DNA of 64,000 bases from Lentilactobacillus senioris DSM 24302 = JCM 17472 (GCF_001436555.1 NZ_AYZR01000008.1:1-64000); one strand, 5' to 3'. Positions 26,399 through 36,950 are shown, counted from the stretch's first letter. Numbers and translations are program-made. Notes: generated by a model not told the origin, from the letters alone.

Positions 26399-26463
26399 TC
26401 GGAAAGTGGATACGATTACAACAAGTCCCGCAATCTTGTTTTTATTGTTCTTTCAGTTTCCGA
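26399..26463 (+). other. Nested hairpin at the 5' end of the aspD leader
   Basis: TCGGAAA (26399-26405) pairs with TTTCCGA (26457-26463), enclosing a second stem AACAAG (26420-26425)/CTTGTT (26435-26440) followed by TTT. It starts at the predicted transcript end, so it may protect the mRNA or attenuate it. It matches no RNA family that I know. The rest of the 26229-26531 gap holds the aspS terminator and the aspD promoter and ribosome site. Confidence 0.4.
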
Positions 26464-26531
26464 GAGATAATTTTGGCCAATTTTATTTCGCATGTTTCAG
26501 AAATTATATATATTAAAAGGAGTATTTTCTC

Positions 26532-28163
26532 ATGGCAGATACAGCACTTGATAAATTTGAATCAATTGATGGCTCCAAATTAGGTGAACTTTCTCACCTA
26601 TCTAACTTTGAAGTTACGGCAGATTTTCGCAAGATCGCCCCAGATAACTTGAACGGCAACGAACCAATCGATGTTGGTCGTGGTAACCCTAACTGGATTA
26701 ACACTACTGCTCGTTTGGCTCAAGGTCGGATGGTTGAATTTGGTATCAAGGATTCAGAACGGACTTTCACCAAAGACAACGGCGCAATGGCTGGTTACAT
26801 TGAAATGGACGGGATTGAAGATCGTTTTAAAGAATTCATGAACCCAGAAAATCCTGCTGACCAACTTCTTTTGAATACTGTTAAATACGCTACTGACGAA
26901 CTTGGTATTAATGGTGATGAAATGGTTCACGAAATGGCCGACGGAGCTATTGGTAACCATTACCCAGTTCCTTCACGTTCATTGGTTAATGTTGAAAAGA
27001 TTCTTAACAAGTATCTTGAAAAGGCATTATACCGTGGCGCTGAACTAGCTAATGAAACTGAATTGTTCCCAACTGAAGGTGGGGCCGCATCAATGGTTTA
27101 CATCTTCAACGAAATGAAACTTTCACATATCTTGGAACCAGGTGATAAGGTTGCCATCAACACACCAATCTTTACTCCATACTTGGAAATTCCTATTTTA
27201 AAGGAATACAACTTGGAAATTGTTCCTTTGCTTTCTAGCGAAGACAACGATTGGCAAATGACTGATGAACAATTGGATCAATTGAAAGATCCTAGCATCA
27301 AGGCATTCTTCGATGTTAACCCTACTAACCCTGCTGCTCGTGCATTTAGTAATCACGCTCTTGACAAGATCAAAGAAGTTGTTGAAGCAAATCCTAAGTT
27401 AACTATCGTTACTGATGATGTTTATGGTACTTTTGCTGAAGGCTTTAAGACTATTTACTCAGTTGTTCCTCACAACACTTTATTAGTTTACTCATTCTCT
27501 AAACTATTCGGTGTAACTGGACACCGTCTTGGTCTTACTGCTGCCCACAAGGATAATGTCTTTGATCAAATTATTGCTGAAAAGACAGCTGCAAATCCTG
27601 AAATCAAGGCCGAATTCGAAGACCGTTACTCTAAAGTTGTTACTGATCCATTGCACATGAAGTTCATCGACCGGATGGTTGCTGACAGTCGTGCAATTGG
27701 TTTGTATCACGTTGCTGGTTTGTCAACTCCACAACAAATCATGATGGAATTGTTAGCCGCTAACAACTTGACTGTTGGTGATGACACTTATCTTGATGCT
27801 TCTCGTGAAGTAGTTGGCGAACGTTACAATGCCTTCTGGAATGGTTTAGGCGTAGACGCTGATGAATCTGAAGGTAACACTAAGTACTACACACTTATTA
27901 ACATTCCTACTTTGATGGAAAAATCATATAACAAGGACTTTAGTGATTGGTACGTTAAGAATTATAACTACCTTGACTTCTCTTACCGTTTGGTACGTGA
28001 ATTCGGTGCAGTAATTATGGACGCTTCATCATTTGGTGCTAACGAAGGTTATGTTCGGATTTCATTAGCTAACATGCCAACTGAAAGTTACGCTAAGATT
28101 GCTGAATATATGAAAGAACTTTTGGCTCAGTACTACGCTGAATACCAAAAAAATAATAAATAA
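26532..28163 (+). CDS. aspD: Aspartate 4-decarboxylase / aspartate aminotransferase
   Basis: A 543-residue PLP enzyme of fold type I that converts L-aspartate to L-alanine and CO2, consuming a cytoplasmic proton. The PLP lysine is K324 in VYSFSKLFGVTGHRLG; FDVNPTNPAAR and VTDDVYGTF carry the substrate and cofactor contacts. Length fits aspartate 4-decarboxylases, which are longer than ordinary aminotransferases. AAAAGGAG precedes the ATG. The antiporter gene follows after 24 bases; together they make a proton-motive decarboxylation cycle known from Tetragenococcus halophilus. Confidence 0.95.
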   Translation: MADTALDKFESIDGSKLGELSHLSNFEVTADFRKIAPDNLNGNEPIDVGRGNPNWINTTARLAQGRMVEFGIKDSERTFTKDNGAMAGYIEMDGIEDRFKEFMNPENPADQLLLNTVKYATDELGINGDEMVHEMADGAIGNHYPVPSRSLVNVEKILNKYLEKALYRGAELANETELFPTEGGAASMVYIFNEMKLSHILEPGDKVAINTPIFTPYLEIPILKEYNLEIVPLLSSEDNDWQMTDEQLDQLKDPSIKAFFDVNPTNPAARAFSNHALDKIKEVVEANPKLTIVTDDVYGTFAEGFKTIYSVVPHNTLLVYSFSKLFGVTGHRLGLTAAHKDNVFDQIIAEKTAANPEIKAEFEDRYSKVVTDPLHMKFIDRMVADSRAIGLYHVAGLSTPQQIMMELLAANNLTVGDDTYLDASREVVGERYNAFWNGLGVDADESEGNTKYYTLINIPTLMEKSYNKDFSDWYVKNYNYLDFSYRLVREFGAVIMDASSFGANEGYVRISLANMPTESYAKIAEYMKELLAQYYAEYQKNNK

Positions 28164-28187
28164 TAATAGTAAGAGTGGTCTTTAATT

Positions 28188-29834
28188 ATGAGTGGAATTG
28201 GTCAATTTTTTGTTGCTAATCCAGTTATTTCAATCTTCATTTGTTTGGGACTGGGTTACATTTTAGGACGGGTTAAGTTTGGCTCGTTCACTTTAGGTGC
28301 TACTGTTGGTGTCCTAGTTGTATCATTGATCTTTGGTCAAATTGGGGTATTTACTCGAGACACTGTCTTAGGTGATATCTTCTTTGACTTCTTCATGTTT
28401 GCAATTGGGTATCGAGTTGGACCTACTTTCGTTTCAAGTATGAAACGTTTTGGGATGAAGATTATTATTTCAAGTTTCTTGTTCTTAATCTTCGCCTTCT
28501 TAACTGCCTGGGCTTGCTTCAAGATCTTTAACGTTGGCCCTGGTGTTGCCGCTGGTACAATTGCCGGTGCTTTGACTCAATCAGCCGTTATTGGTAGTTC
28601 TTTGGAAACTATCCAAAAATTACCTATTTCTGGTTCCTTAAAAGCATTGTACAGTTCTCAAATTCCAATTGTTTACGCGTTGACTTACGTATTTGGTACT
28701 ATCGGGGTTCTTATCTTCTTGCGGGACCTTGCACCAAAGATGTTACACATCAACGTTAAGGATCAAGCTACTAAAGTTGCTCGTGAAATGAACTTTACTG
28801 CAGCTGTTCCTAGTATGACTCGGATCCGGACTTATGATGTTGTGGATAATTCAACTTTTGTTGGTAAGACCCTTGCTGATATTATGAACAGCTTGGATGC
28901 AACTAAGGTTCAATTATTAGGTGCCGTTCGTAACGGTAGTGATTTGAAAGATAGTGATGCTTTGCAAGCTAACGACGTTGTTACCTTTGCAGGTTACGCT
29001 AACGATCTTTCAGATACTGTTACTGGTACTGGTTTGCATGAAGTAATTAATGATGACACTAAGAAATTTAGTGAAAAATTCTTTATCTTGGGTAAAAACT
29101 TTACTAAAGATGGTATCGTTGCCCTTGAAAAGAAGGGAATCTTCGTTAACTTAATGGATCCTGCAGAAGGTAACATGCGTACTTTAGATGACCTTCATGC
29201 TGGTAGCCCAATTGGGTTAACTGGTGATTTTGCTGCAGTTAAATCAGAACTTAGTTCATTAGGTAAGTGGAAAGCTTCTGCTAGCGCTATTAACTACGCT
29301 ATGTTCTGTTTAGGTATTGCAGCCAGTGCTGCTTTAGGTGTTGTTGGTACCAAGGTCGGTGGTGTTCCATTGGCTCTTGGTGGTGGTACAGGTAGTGTGA
29401 TTGTTGGTTTGATCTTGAGTATTTGGCAAGATAAGAATCAATACATTGACTCTATTCCTGACAATATCATGGAATTCTTCCAAAGCTTTGGTTTGAACAT
29501 CTTTATCGTTACGGTTGGTTTGTCAGCTGCACGGACTTTCGTTTCAGCCTTCAAGTCACTTGGAATTTCCGTTTTCTTAATTGGTGCAATTATTTCAATC
29601 CTTCCACATATCATTACTTTGTATATTGATAAGTGGGTATTGAAGATGGAACCTGTTGCTTTAATTGGTTCATTAACCGGTGCGGATACACTTTCTGCTG
29701 GTTTGAATGCCATTACTGAAGCATCTGGTCCAGAAGGTGGCCCTTACTTCGCTGCTACTGTTGCTCCAGCTTATGTTATTGGTAACATTTTCTTAACGTT
29801 AATGGGACCTATCTTCTTAGTATTACTTGCCTAA
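28188..29834 (+). CDS. aspT: Aspartate:alanine antiporter (AAEx family)
   Basis: A 548-residue membrane antiporter exchanging external aspartate for internal alanine; the exchange moves net charge and, with AspD, yields proton motive force. Two AspT-type membrane halves (about 1-170 and 370-548) flank a large cytoplasmic region with a TrkA-C-like domain (about 205-285). The family stretch GALTQSAVIGSS is at about 126-137, and its repeat GSLTGADTLSAGLNAI sits in the second half. It follows aspD and is closed by a terminator. Confidence 0.95.
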   Translation: MSGIGQFFVANPVISIFICLGLGYILGRVKFGSFTLGATVGVLVVSLIFGQIGVFTRDTVLGDIFFDFFMFAIGYRVGPTFVSSMKRFGMKIIISSFLFLIFAFLTAWACFKIFNVGPGVAAGTIAGALTQSAVIGSSLETIQKLPISGSLKALYSSQIPIVYALTYVFGTIGVLIFLRDLAPKMLHINVKDQATKVAREMNFTAAVPSMTRIRTYDVVDNSTFVGKTLADIMNSLDATKVQLLGAVRNGSDLKDSDALQANDVVTFAGYANDLSDTVTGTGLHEVINDDTKKFSEKFFILGKNFTKDGIVALEKKGIFVNLMDPAEGNMRTLDDLHAGSPIGLTGDFAAVKSELSSLGKWKASASAINYAMFCLGIAASAALGVVGTKVGGVPLALGGGTGSVIVGLILSIWQDKNQYIDSIPDNIMEFFQSFGLNIFIVTVGLSAARTFVSAFKSLGISVFLIGAIISILPHIITLYIDKWVLKMEPVALIGSLTGADTLSAGLNAITEASGPEGGPYFAATVAPAYVIGNIFLTLMGPIFLVLLA

Positions 29835-29852
29835 TAGCATTTAATAATAAGC

Positions 29853-29897
29853 AAAAAGCCTTAAATTCGATTAATTTCGAATTTAAGGCTTTTTTTG
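29853..29897. terminator. Bidirectional terminator between aspT and pepC
   Basis: AAAGCCTTAAATTCGA (29855-29870) pairs with TCGAATTTAAGGCTTT (29877-29892), flanked by A and T runs. Confidence 0.93.
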
Positions 29898-29911
29898 TGG
29901 AAATGATTATT

Positions 29912-31246
29912 TTAAGCTAAGGCTCCCATTGGGTCCCAAGGAGCTAATTCAATCGGTTCTTGTTCTTGGGCTGCTTGTATTTCAGCAGGCATAAAGTTTT
30001 TGTTTACCACGATTTGATAAACAAATTGATCCATCCAGTCATCACTCATTACAAAGTAACCTTTATTACCAACTTTTTTACCCCAACTATTTTCAACTTT
30101 CCATTTAGTTGGTTTGTCGTCTACTAGATCTACCCCGGTAATGACCATTGCGTGAGTCATTAGACTTTCGCCGTAATCTAAGCGAGCTCCCTTAGAAAGG
30201 GAAAGATCAGTATCAAATAATTCATCTGGAGCGTAGAGTGAGGTATCCATAATTCCTTTTTGGGAGTTAGAACTTTGACCAACGTCACTTCCAAACCATA
30301 CAGATTCACCACGTTTTAATTGTTCGATAGCAAGTTGCTTCAAATCGTTCATTTCTAAGTTCAAATGTTTAACTTGGCGGCCACCGACCACGTTACCTAA
30401 CATTTCTACAGTATAAGTTTTCATGAAAGGCTTATCAGCAGTAGGGGAGTTGATTAGAGAAACGTAATTATTTAAATCTATATCAATATATTTTTTGAAG
30501 AATGCTCGTGGATTAAGATCGCGGTCAATATGATATTGTTTATCTTTGTCTCGATATTCGAAATCAAATTTTTGAGTAGGTTCACCCAAAGTATAGGCAA
30601 GCATGCGATAAATATCATTTAACATTTTTTCTTTAGTAGAAAGTAATTTTGCGTTACTAGCATTGTTAGCTACTAATTCTCGTAAAACTGCGGCGTTATG
30701 ACGGAGTTTAAGGTTGAGAAATTTGTTCAATTGAGCTGATTTTTCACTACTAAAAGTTTCCGGCATAGCAGATTTAGGGACGATACCATACTTTTCAATT
30801 AAAGCACATAGCATATCCCACTGCCCACCATCTTGTTGGGGAGTGGCCATCAACCAAGCTACCTTTCGAGAATCTAGAGGCTCGTTGGCGGTTTTAATAA
30901 CGTTATCTAAAAAGAAATTAGACTTTTCAAATTTATCCCAAAAGTTGATGTAGTTTTGAGAAAGTTCGAAATCATCGTTCATCTTAAAATTAGTCATTAA
31001 TTTATGCCGCATCGTGTTTAGCGCTGCAAACATCCAGCAACGACCACTTTGCTTTTGGTCTGCTACGTCTCCGGTGGCTAAGTCGATTGAAAAAACAGGA
31101 TTCATGGCTACTTCTGAAGCGAAATCGGAACTGGTGGCTAAAATTCCTTGATGGGTAACTGATCGTTCAATTACTTTAGCCTCTTTTTTAGTGTCTAGAT
31201 TATTTTGAAACTGATTAATTTGATCAAAACTGATACCAGCTGACAA
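29912..31246 (-). CDS. pepC: Aminopeptidase C, bleomycin hydrolase family (C1B)
   Basis: A 444-residue cytoplasmic cysteine aminopeptidase that trims peptides taken up by systems such as DtpT. The catalytic Cys is C70 in QSGRCWMFAALNTM; the His is in LMTHAMVITGV and the Asn in VENSWGKK. The C terminus (DPMGALA) reaches into the active site in this family and sets aminopeptidase specificity. The start is TTG at 31246 behind AAGGAGGG. The first residues (MSAGISFDQINQFQ) match the family start. Confidence 0.96.
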   Translation of the reverse strand: MSAGISFDQINQFQNNLDTKKEAKVIERSVTHQGILATSSDFASEVAMNPVFSIDLATGDVADQKQSGRCWMFAALNTMRHKLMTNFKMNDDFELSQNYINFWDKFEKSNFFLDNVIKTANEPLDSRKVAWLMATPQQDGGQWDMLCALIEKYGIVPKSAMPETFSSEKSAQLNKFLNLKLRHNAAVLRELVANNASNAKLLSTKEKMLNDIYRMLAYTLGEPTQKFDFEYRDKDKQYHIDRDLNPRAFFKKYIDIDLNNYVSLINSPTADKPFMKTYTVEMLGNVVGGRQVKHLNLEMNDLKQLAIEQLKRGESVWFGSDVGQSSNSQKGIMDTSLYAPDELFDTDLSLSKGARLDYGESLMTHAMVITGVDLVDDKPTKWKVENSWGKKVGNKGYFVMSDDWMDQFVYQIVVNKNFMPAEIQAAQEQEPIELAPWDPMGALA

Positions 31247-31297
31247 AAAAATCCCTCCTTAAAATTTAATGAGTATATTGTACTCTGATTAAGACAA

Positions 31298-31346
31298 ATA
31301 AAAAAGGGAGCTGACCAAAGACAAATACTGTCTTTGAAACAGTCCC
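31298..31346 (-). terminator. Terminator of rpiA (minus strand)
   Basis: On the minus strand, CAAAGACA and TGTCTTTG form the core of a stem extended by GGGA/TCCC, followed by TTTTTT. Confidence 0.8.
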
Positions 31347-31362
31347 ATTAATCAATTATTAA

Positions 31363-32046
31363 TTATGGACGAGCATTTAAAACTTCTGGTCCGTCGTCGT
31401 GACCAACGATCACAATGTTAACTAGATCTAAGAATAAGCCGTGCTCAACAACCCCGGTCATACTATCTAAATCTTTAGCTAAGGCATGAGGATCATCAAT
31501 ATGACCTAAATGTAAATCAATTACGTAGTTCTTGGAGTCGGTCAAAACGTGTTCTGAACCATTCATCCGGAACTCTGGATTGTATCCTCGATCAGCTAGG
31601 CGCTTCAAAAGTTGGGTGCTACCATAAGGAATAACTTCTAATGGTAGTGGAAAAGAACCTAATTCATCTGCCATTTTACTTTCATCAACAATCCACATGT
31701 TTTTACGGGAGTTAATAGCTACGATCTTTTCCCAGAGATGGGCAGCTCCGCCACCCTTAATTCCTTGGAAGTTTTTATCAATTTGGTCAGCACCATCGAT
31801 GGTCAAATCAATATGATCAACTTCATCAACGTCCTTAATGGTGATGCCTAATCCCCGTGCTTGTTCAGCAGTCCGTTCTGAAGTAGGAACACCAACGATT
31901 GATAATCCTTCTTCTTGAACACGCTTACCTAAAGCATCAACTAGGTATTTAACGGTTGAACCAGTTCCTAATCCAACTACGGTATTGTTTTCAACGTATT
32001 TAGCGGCTTCTTGACCGACCAATTGCTTTAATTCGTTTTGATTCAT
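31363..32046 (-). CDS. rpiA: Ribose-5-phosphate isomerase A
   Basis: A 227-residue enzyme interconverting ribose-5-phosphate and ribulose-5-phosphate in the pentose phosphate pathway. Family blocks are [10 protein letters not shown] (about 26-35), DGADQID (about 84-90), [10 protein letters not shown] (about 97-106) and the C-terminal [18 protein letters not shown]-type ribosome site precedes the ATG. It is transcribed toward pepC but has its own terminator, so the two are separate units. Confidence 0.97.
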   Translation of the reverse strand: MNQNELKQLVGQEAAKYVENNTVVGLGTGSTVKYLVDALGKRVQEEGLSIVGVPTSERTAEQARGLGITIKDVDEVDHIDLTIDGADQIDKNFQGIKGGGAAHLWEKIVAINSRKNMWIVDESKMADELGSFPLPLEVIPYGSTQLLKRLADRGYNPEFRMNGSEHVLTDSKNYVIDLHLGHIDDPHALAKDLDSMTGVVEHGLFLDLVNIVIVGHDDGPEVLNARP

Positions 32047-32179
32047 GGGGTACCTCCTGCTGTTTATCGTTTAAGGTTTTACTAACGTCCATTTTGCAGG
32101 TTTTGTTAAGTTTTGTCAATTGATGTTAAAAAGTTGGTCTTTAGTTTATAATTAGAACGGTAAACGAAAGGATGATTTG

Positions 32180-32719
32180 ATGATTCGAGGCTTTGAAGTA
32201 GTTTCTAAATACCAAGATCAAGCAATTAATTTACCTAAACGAGCCACTAAGCAGGCGGCTGGTTATGACTTTGAAAGTTCAGTGGATATGGTGTTGCCAT
32301 CTATTTGGCGGTTTCCATTTTTAAAAGCTTTATCAACAATCAAAAGTACCAAGGAATTAAGTGCTCAAGAAATTAATGATGCTAATGCAACTTTAAAACC
32401 GTATTTAATTCCAACGGGGATTAAAGCATTTATGCAACCTAATGAAGTGTTAATCATTGCCAATCGTTCCAGTAACCCACTTAAACGTGGCTTAGTGGTA
32501 CCAAATGGAATTGGTGTGATTGATGCTGATTACTACAATAACGATGCTAATGAAGGCGAAATCTTTATTCAAATGGTGAATTTAGGGATTACCGATATGA
32601 AAATCAAAAAAGGTGATCGAATTGGTCAGGGGATTTTTATGCCTTATTTAACCACCGATAACGATAATGATGATTTAAAACAAACCCGTTCTGGAGGCTT
32701 CGGTTCTTCCGGAAAATAA
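32180..32719 (+). CDS. dut: dUTP diphosphatase
   Basis: A 179-residue trimeric dUTPase that hydrolyses dUTP to dUMP and keeps uracil out of DNA. All five motifs are visible: AAGYDFES (I), NRSSNP (II), NGIGVIDADYYNN (III), KKGDRIGQGIF (IV) and the C-terminal TRSGGFGSSG (V). It is longer than typical 145-residue forms because of an insertion after motif I (about 45-75). ATG at 32180 has AAAGGA 7 bases upstream; the TTG at 32177 is too close. radA follows after 25 bases. Confidence 0.94.
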   Translation: MIRGFEVVSKYQDQAINLPKRATKQAAGYDFESSVDMVLPSIWRFPFLKALSTIKSTKELSAQEINDANATLKPYLIPTGIKAFMQPNEVLIIANRSSNPLKRGLVVPNGIGVIDADYYNNDANEGEIFIQMVNLGITDMKIKKGDRIGQGIFMPYLTTDNDNDDLKQTRSGGFGSSGK

Positions 32720-32744
32720 TTAACGACACTAGAGGAGGATTTTA

Positions 32745-34115
32745 GTGGCAAAATCAAAAACACAATTTGTCTGTCAAAACTGCGGTTACATTTCGCCGCG
32801 ATACTTGGGACGCTGCCCAAACTGTGGCGAGTGGAATACTTTAGTAGAAGAAGTGGTCACCCAAACCAAGGCTAATACGGCTACTGGTCTTCGTCGAACG
32901 GGTACTAGTAGTGTGCAGCCTGAATTGCTAGGGGAAGTTAAATTTGAAAATGAACCTCGCATCCAGACCGATTTAGAAGAACTTAACCGTGTGTTAGGTG
33001 GCGGAGTAGTCCCAGGATCCTTAGTTCTAATTGGTGGAGATCCTGGGATTGGTAAATCCACTTTATTATTACAAGTATCTAGTCAATTAAGCCGGCAAGG
33101 CAAGATCTTATATGTTTCTGGAGAAGAGAGCGCTAATCAGATAAAAATGCGAGCGGATCGCTTAAACGTGAATAGCGATCAGCTTTATATCTACCCCCAA
33201 ACCAATATGGATGAAATTCGGGCTACGATTAATGAATTAAAGCCCGATGCAGTGGTAATTGATTCCGTTCAAACTATGCAAGAACCCGAAGTGCAATCAG
33301 CTACTGGTTCAGTGGCCCAGGTCAGAGAAGTGACGGCTGATTTAATGAAAATCGCTAAAGGCCAAGGAATCACTGTTTTTGTGGTGGGACATGTAACTAA
33401 AGGCGGGGCAATTGCCGGACCGAAAATTTTAGAACACATGGTGGATACCGTTTTATACTTTGAAGGAGATCTTAATCATTCTTACCGTATTTTACGGGCA
33501 GTTAAAAACCGGTTTGGTTCTACCAATGAATTAGGTGTATTTGAAATGCGAGAAGGTGGTTTAGCTGAGGTGACTAATCCATCTGAAATTTTCCTAGAAG
33601 AACGGTTAAAGGATGCTACTGGTTCTGCTATTGTGGTATCTATGGAAGGGACTCGCCCCATTTTAGTTGAAATTCAAGCGTTAATTACCGCGTCAGTATT
33701 TGGAAATGCCCAACGAACCGCTTCAGGATTGGACCGGAACCGTGTTTCTTTGATTATGGCGGTGTTAGAAAAACGAGCCGGGTTAATGCTGCAAAACCAG
33801 GATGCTTATTTAAAGGCAGCTGGGGGAGTTAAGCTTAACGAACCGGCTATTGATTTAGCTATGGCAATTAGTATTGCTTCGTCGTACAAAGACCGGGGAA
33901 CTAACCCTAGTGAATGTTATGTGGGAGAATTGGGATTAACCGGTGAAATTCGCCGGGTGACTAGAATTGAAGAACGGGTGGCAGAAGCTGCCAAATTAGG
34001 ATTTAATAGAATTATGGTGCCAGCTAATAATTTGCAAGGGTGGACACCTCCAAAAAACATTGAAGTCATTGGAGTTTCCACTTTGTCTCAAGCACTTAAA
34101 TTAGCGTTAGGTTAA
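32745..34115 (+). CDS. radA: DNA repair protein RadA
   Basis: A 456-residue RecA-like ATPase that promotes branch migration in recombination. The zinc finger [18 protein letters not shown] is at about 9-26; Walker [11 protein letters not shown] (about 97-106); the RadA-specific KNRFG motif (about 255); a Lon-like C-terminal domain with [14 protein letters not shown]. Start GTG at 32745 behind GAGGAGG. yacL follows 17 bases downstream, as in Bacillus and many lactobacilli. Confidence 0.97.
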   Translation: MAKSKTQFVCQNCGYISPRYLGRCPNCGEWNTLVEEVVTQTKANTATGLRRTGTSSVQPELLGEVKFENEPRIQTDLEELNRVLGGGVVPGSLVLIGGDPGIGKSTLLLQVSSQLSRQGKILYVSGEESANQIKMRADRLNVNSDQLYIYPQTNMDEIRATINELKPDAVVIDSVQTMQEPEVQSATGSVAQVREVTADLMKIAKGQGITVFVVGHVTKGGAIAGPKILEHMVDTVLYFEGDLNHSYRILRAVKNRFGSTNELGVFEMREGGLAEVTNPSEIFLEERLKDATGSAIVVSMEGTRPILVEIQALITASVFGNAQRTASGLDRNRVSLIMAVLEKRAGLMLQNQDAYLKAAGGVKLNEPAIDLAMAISIASSYKDRGTNPSECYVGELGLTGEIRRVTRIEERVAEAAKLGFNRIMVPANNLQGWTPPKNIEVIGVSTLSQALKLALG

Positions 34116-34132
34116 ATGATAAAGGAGGTGAA

Positions 34133-35305
34133 ATGATGAGACGCAAGGGAGTTGTTAGATTAATTTTTACAATTGCTGGAGCAGCAATCGGGGCGAGTTA
34201 CTTTCCCATTTTTTGGATGGTATTGCAACTTAGCTATGGTACCTTGTTCAACAACATGTTTACCAATGCCATTTTAGGAGCCATTATCTTTTATATTATT
34301 TCGTTGTTGCTGGACAAACAAGTGCTAAAGGTAGTAGATCAATTAGAGACGTCGTTAGCTAAACAAAATCCAATCTCGTTGTTATTTGGAACTTTGGGAA
34401 TGATCGTAGGACTAGTGGTGGCCATTTTAATTTCTACTGTCTTTTTCCGGGCTCACACGTTCTTCTTGAATACTTTAGTACCAGCGATTTTGATGCTAGT
34501 ATTGGGCTACGTGGGATTGCGGTTAGGTTCCACGCAAAGTGGCCGGTTTAAGCGAGTATTTCAATCCCGTAAAAAAACCGAAATGGATTCTGAGTTAGAC
34601 GAAAAGATTATCGATAAACCAATTGATGAAAATTACCACCACTACAAAATCTTAGATACCAATATTTTAATTGATGGGCGAATCTACGATATTGTTAAAA
34701 CCGGTTTCTTAGAAGGAACTTTGTTAATTCCTAACTTCGTTCTTTATGAACTACAATACATTGCCGATTCCAGCGATAGTGTTAAGCGAGTTAGGGGCCG
34801 GCGAGGATTGGATATTTTGAATAAATTACAAAGTGAAAAATTAATGCCGGTTGAAACCTACGAAGGTGACTATGATGACATTGATGAAGTTGATAGTAAA
34901 TTAATTCAATTAGCTAAAGATGTTAATGGAGTAATTGTTACTAACGACTACAACTTAAACAAGGTAATTCAGTTCCAAAATGTCCAGGTTTTCAACATTA
35001 ATGCGTTGGCTAATGCTCTACGACAAAAGATTGTCCCGGGCCAAAAACTAAACGTAATGGTCGTGAAAAACGGAACGGAACGACAACAAGGGGTAGCTTA
35101 TCTAGACGACGGCACCATGGTAGTGGTTGAAGATGGCCGTTATTTCTTGAATCAACATATTGATGTAGTCGTAACCAGCGCTATTCAGACTGACGCTGGG
35201 AAGATGATTTTTGCGAAACCAGAACATTCTACTAAGGGTATTGGTGACACTAAGGATCCTAAAGGTAAAGAAAACACCCATAATTCCAAGAGAAACGGGA
35301 AGTAA
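34133..35305 (+). CDS. yacL: PIN/TRAM domain membrane protein YacL
   Basis: A 390-residue protein with four predicted membrane helices (about 8-140), a cytoplasmic PIN domain (about 170-285; acidic residues in LDTNILIDGR, E in NFVLYELQ and VTNDYNL) and a TRAM RNA-binding domain (about 290-350). PIN domains are usually ribonucleases; the target of YacL is unknown. The C terminus is a hydrophilic tail of about 30 residues. AAAGGAGG precedes two adjacent ATG codons (34133, 34136). Confidence 0.9.
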   Translation: MMRRKGVVRLIFTIAGAAIGASYFPIFWMVLQLSYGTLFNNMFTNAILGAIIFYIISLLLDKQVLKVVDQLETSLAKQNPISLLFGTLGMIVGLVVAILISTVFFRAHTFFLNTLVPAILMLVLGYVGLRLGSTQSGRFKRVFQSRKKTEMDSELDEKIIDKPIDENYHHYKILDTNILIDGRIYDIVKTGFLEGTLLIPNFVLYELQYIADSSDSVKRVRGRRGLDILNKLQSEKLMPVETYEGDYDDIDEVDSKLIQLAKDVNGVIVTNDYNLNKVIQFQNVQVFNINALANALRQKIVPGQKLNVMVVKNGTERQQGVAYLDDGTMVVVEDGRYFLNQHIDVVVTSAIQTDAGKMIFAKPEHSTKGIGDTKDPKGKENTHNSKRNGK

Positions 35306-35338
35306 ACCGTTCAGCCCCTTTATTTTTGGGGCGGAGCA

Positions 35339-35366
35339 TTGTACACTAAAACTACTAACTTATTTT
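35339..35366 (+). promoter_or_regulatory. Possible gltX promoter
   Basis: TTGTAC (35339-35344), 16 bases, TATTTT (35361-35366). It is the best fit in the 89-base gap but imperfect. No T-box is present. Confidence 0.35.
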
Positions 35367-35394
35367 AAGAAATTTAGAAAGAGGCGTTTAAAAC

Positions 35395-36891
35395 ATGGCA
35401 AACGATGCAATTCGGGTTCGATACGCACCAAGTCCAACTGGACATTTGCATATCGGTAACGCGCGGACGGCAATTTTTAATTACTTGTTTGCGCGACACA
35501 ATAAAGGAAAGTTCATCATTCGAATCGAAGATACCGATACGAAGCGAAATGTTGAAGATGGTGAACGCAGTCAATTAGAAAACCTTAAATGGTTAGGATT
35601 AGATTGGGATGAAGGTCCTGATAAACCTGGTGATTTTGGTCCTTACCGCCAATCAGAACGTCAAGATATTTACACCCCATTAATCCAACAACTTATGGAT
35701 GAAGGTAAGGCTTACGAATCTTACCGAACCGAAGAAGAGCTAGAAGCTGATCGGGAAGCTCAAAAAGCACGTGGAGAAATGCCACATTATGAATACGAAT
35801 ATGCTGGAATGACCGACGAAGAACGTCAGGCTGCCATTGAAGCTGCTAAAGCTAAGGGTTTGAAGCCAGTTATTCGATTCCGTGTCCCTAAGAACCACGA
35901 TTTTGCTTGGGATGATATTGTTAAGGGAAACGTTTCCTTTAACTCTGATAGCATCGGTGGCGATTTTGTTATCGCCAAACGTGATGGAATGCCTACTTAC
36001 AACTTTGCCGTAGTGGTTGATGATCACTTGATGAAAATCAGCCATGTGTTCCGTGGTGATGATCACGTTGCTAACACACCAAAACAATTAATGATTTACG
36101 AAGCCTTCGGTTGGCAAGCTCCTCAATTTGGTCACATGAGTTTGATTATCAGTGCCGATACGGGGAAGAAGTTAAGTAAGCGAGACGAAACCGTGCTTCA
36201 ATTTATCGAGCAATATCGAGACCTAGGTTACCTGCCAGAAGCAATGTTTAACTTCATTGTCTTATTGGGCTGGTCACCAGTGGGCGAAGATGAAATCTTC
36301 TCAGTGAAGGACTTCATCAAGATGTACGACGAAAAGCGCTTGAGTAAGTCTCCAGCTAAGTTTGATTCTAAGAAGTTAGAGTGGATTAATAATCAATACG
36401 TTAAGGCTAGTGATGAAGACGTGGTTATGGATCTAGCATTACAACAGTTAATCAAAGCTGGTAACCTGCCAGCCGACCCGGATACTAAGACAATTGAATG
36501 GGCTCGGAAGTTAATCAACGTCTACAAACAACAAATGAGCTACATGGCTCAAATTAACGAAATGGCAGAAGTCTTTTTCCACGAACCGGAAATGGTCAGT
36601 GGTGATGCTTTAGCTGAAATCCAAAATGAAACTGCTCCAGTAGTTTTAAAAGAATTCCGGGATCGCATTGCTGACTTACCAATTTTTGACAAGGTTCAAA
36701 TCTTGGCTACCATCAAGCAAATTCAAAAGGATACTGGAATTAAGGGTAGAAAACTTTGGATGCCAATTCGAATTGCCGTTACTCATGAAATGCACGGTCC
36801 AGAATTGCCAGAATCCATCGAGTTAGTTGGAAAAGAAACTGCAGTTAAGCACGTTCAACAAACATTGGATCAACTAGAAGCCAACAATTAA
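35395..36891 (+). CDS. gltX: Glutamyl-tRNA synthetase
   Basis: A 498-residue class I synthetase. The HIGH motif is HLHIGNART (about 18-26) and KMSKS is represented by KKLSKRDE (about 258-265). In this lineage the enzyme is normally non-discriminating, charging tRNA-Gln as well, with later amidation by GatCAB; this is family knowledge, not visible here. AGAAAGAGGCG lies before the ATG. cysS follows but behind a hairpin and a separate gap. Confidence 0.97.
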   Translation: MANDAIRVRYAPSPTGHLHIGNARTAIFNYLFARHNKGKFIIRIEDTDTKRNVEDGERSQLENLKWLGLDWDEGPDKPGDFGPYRQSERQDIYTPLIQQLMDEGKAYESYRTEEELEADREAQKARGEMPHYEYEYAGMTDEERQAAIEAAKAKGLKPVIRFRVPKNHDFAWDDIVKGNVSFNSDSIGGDFVIAKRDGMPTYNFAVVVDDHLMKISHVFRGDDHVANTPKQLMIYEAFGWQAPQFGHMSLIISADTGKKLSKRDETVLQFIEQYRDLGYLPEAMFNFIVLLGWSPVGEDEIFSVKDFIKMYDEKRLSKSPAKFDSKKLEWINNQYVKASDEDVVMDLALQQLIKAGNLPADPDTKTIEWARKLINVYKQQMSYMAQINEMAEVFFHEPEMVSGDALAEIQNETAPVVLKEFRDRIADLPIFDKVQILATIKQIQKDTGIKGRKLWMPIRIAVTHEMHGPELPESIELVGKETAVKHVQQTLDQLEANN

Positions 36892-36916
36892 TTAATCAAA
36901 AAATATTTATTAATTT

Positions 36917-36950
36917 ATGAGGTCCGTTGAATGTCAACGGACCTCATTTC
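36917..36950 (+). terminator. Terminator of gltX
   Basis: TGAGGTCCGTTGA (36918-36930) pairs perfectly with TCAACGGACCTCA (36934-36946); the T tail is short and interrupted, so termination may be incomplete. Confidence 0.7.

Noticed and set aside
26395-26583. 62-codon frame overlapping the aspD leader and start
   Set aside because: It has no ribosome site, starts 2 bases after the predicted -10 and overlaps aspD in another frame.
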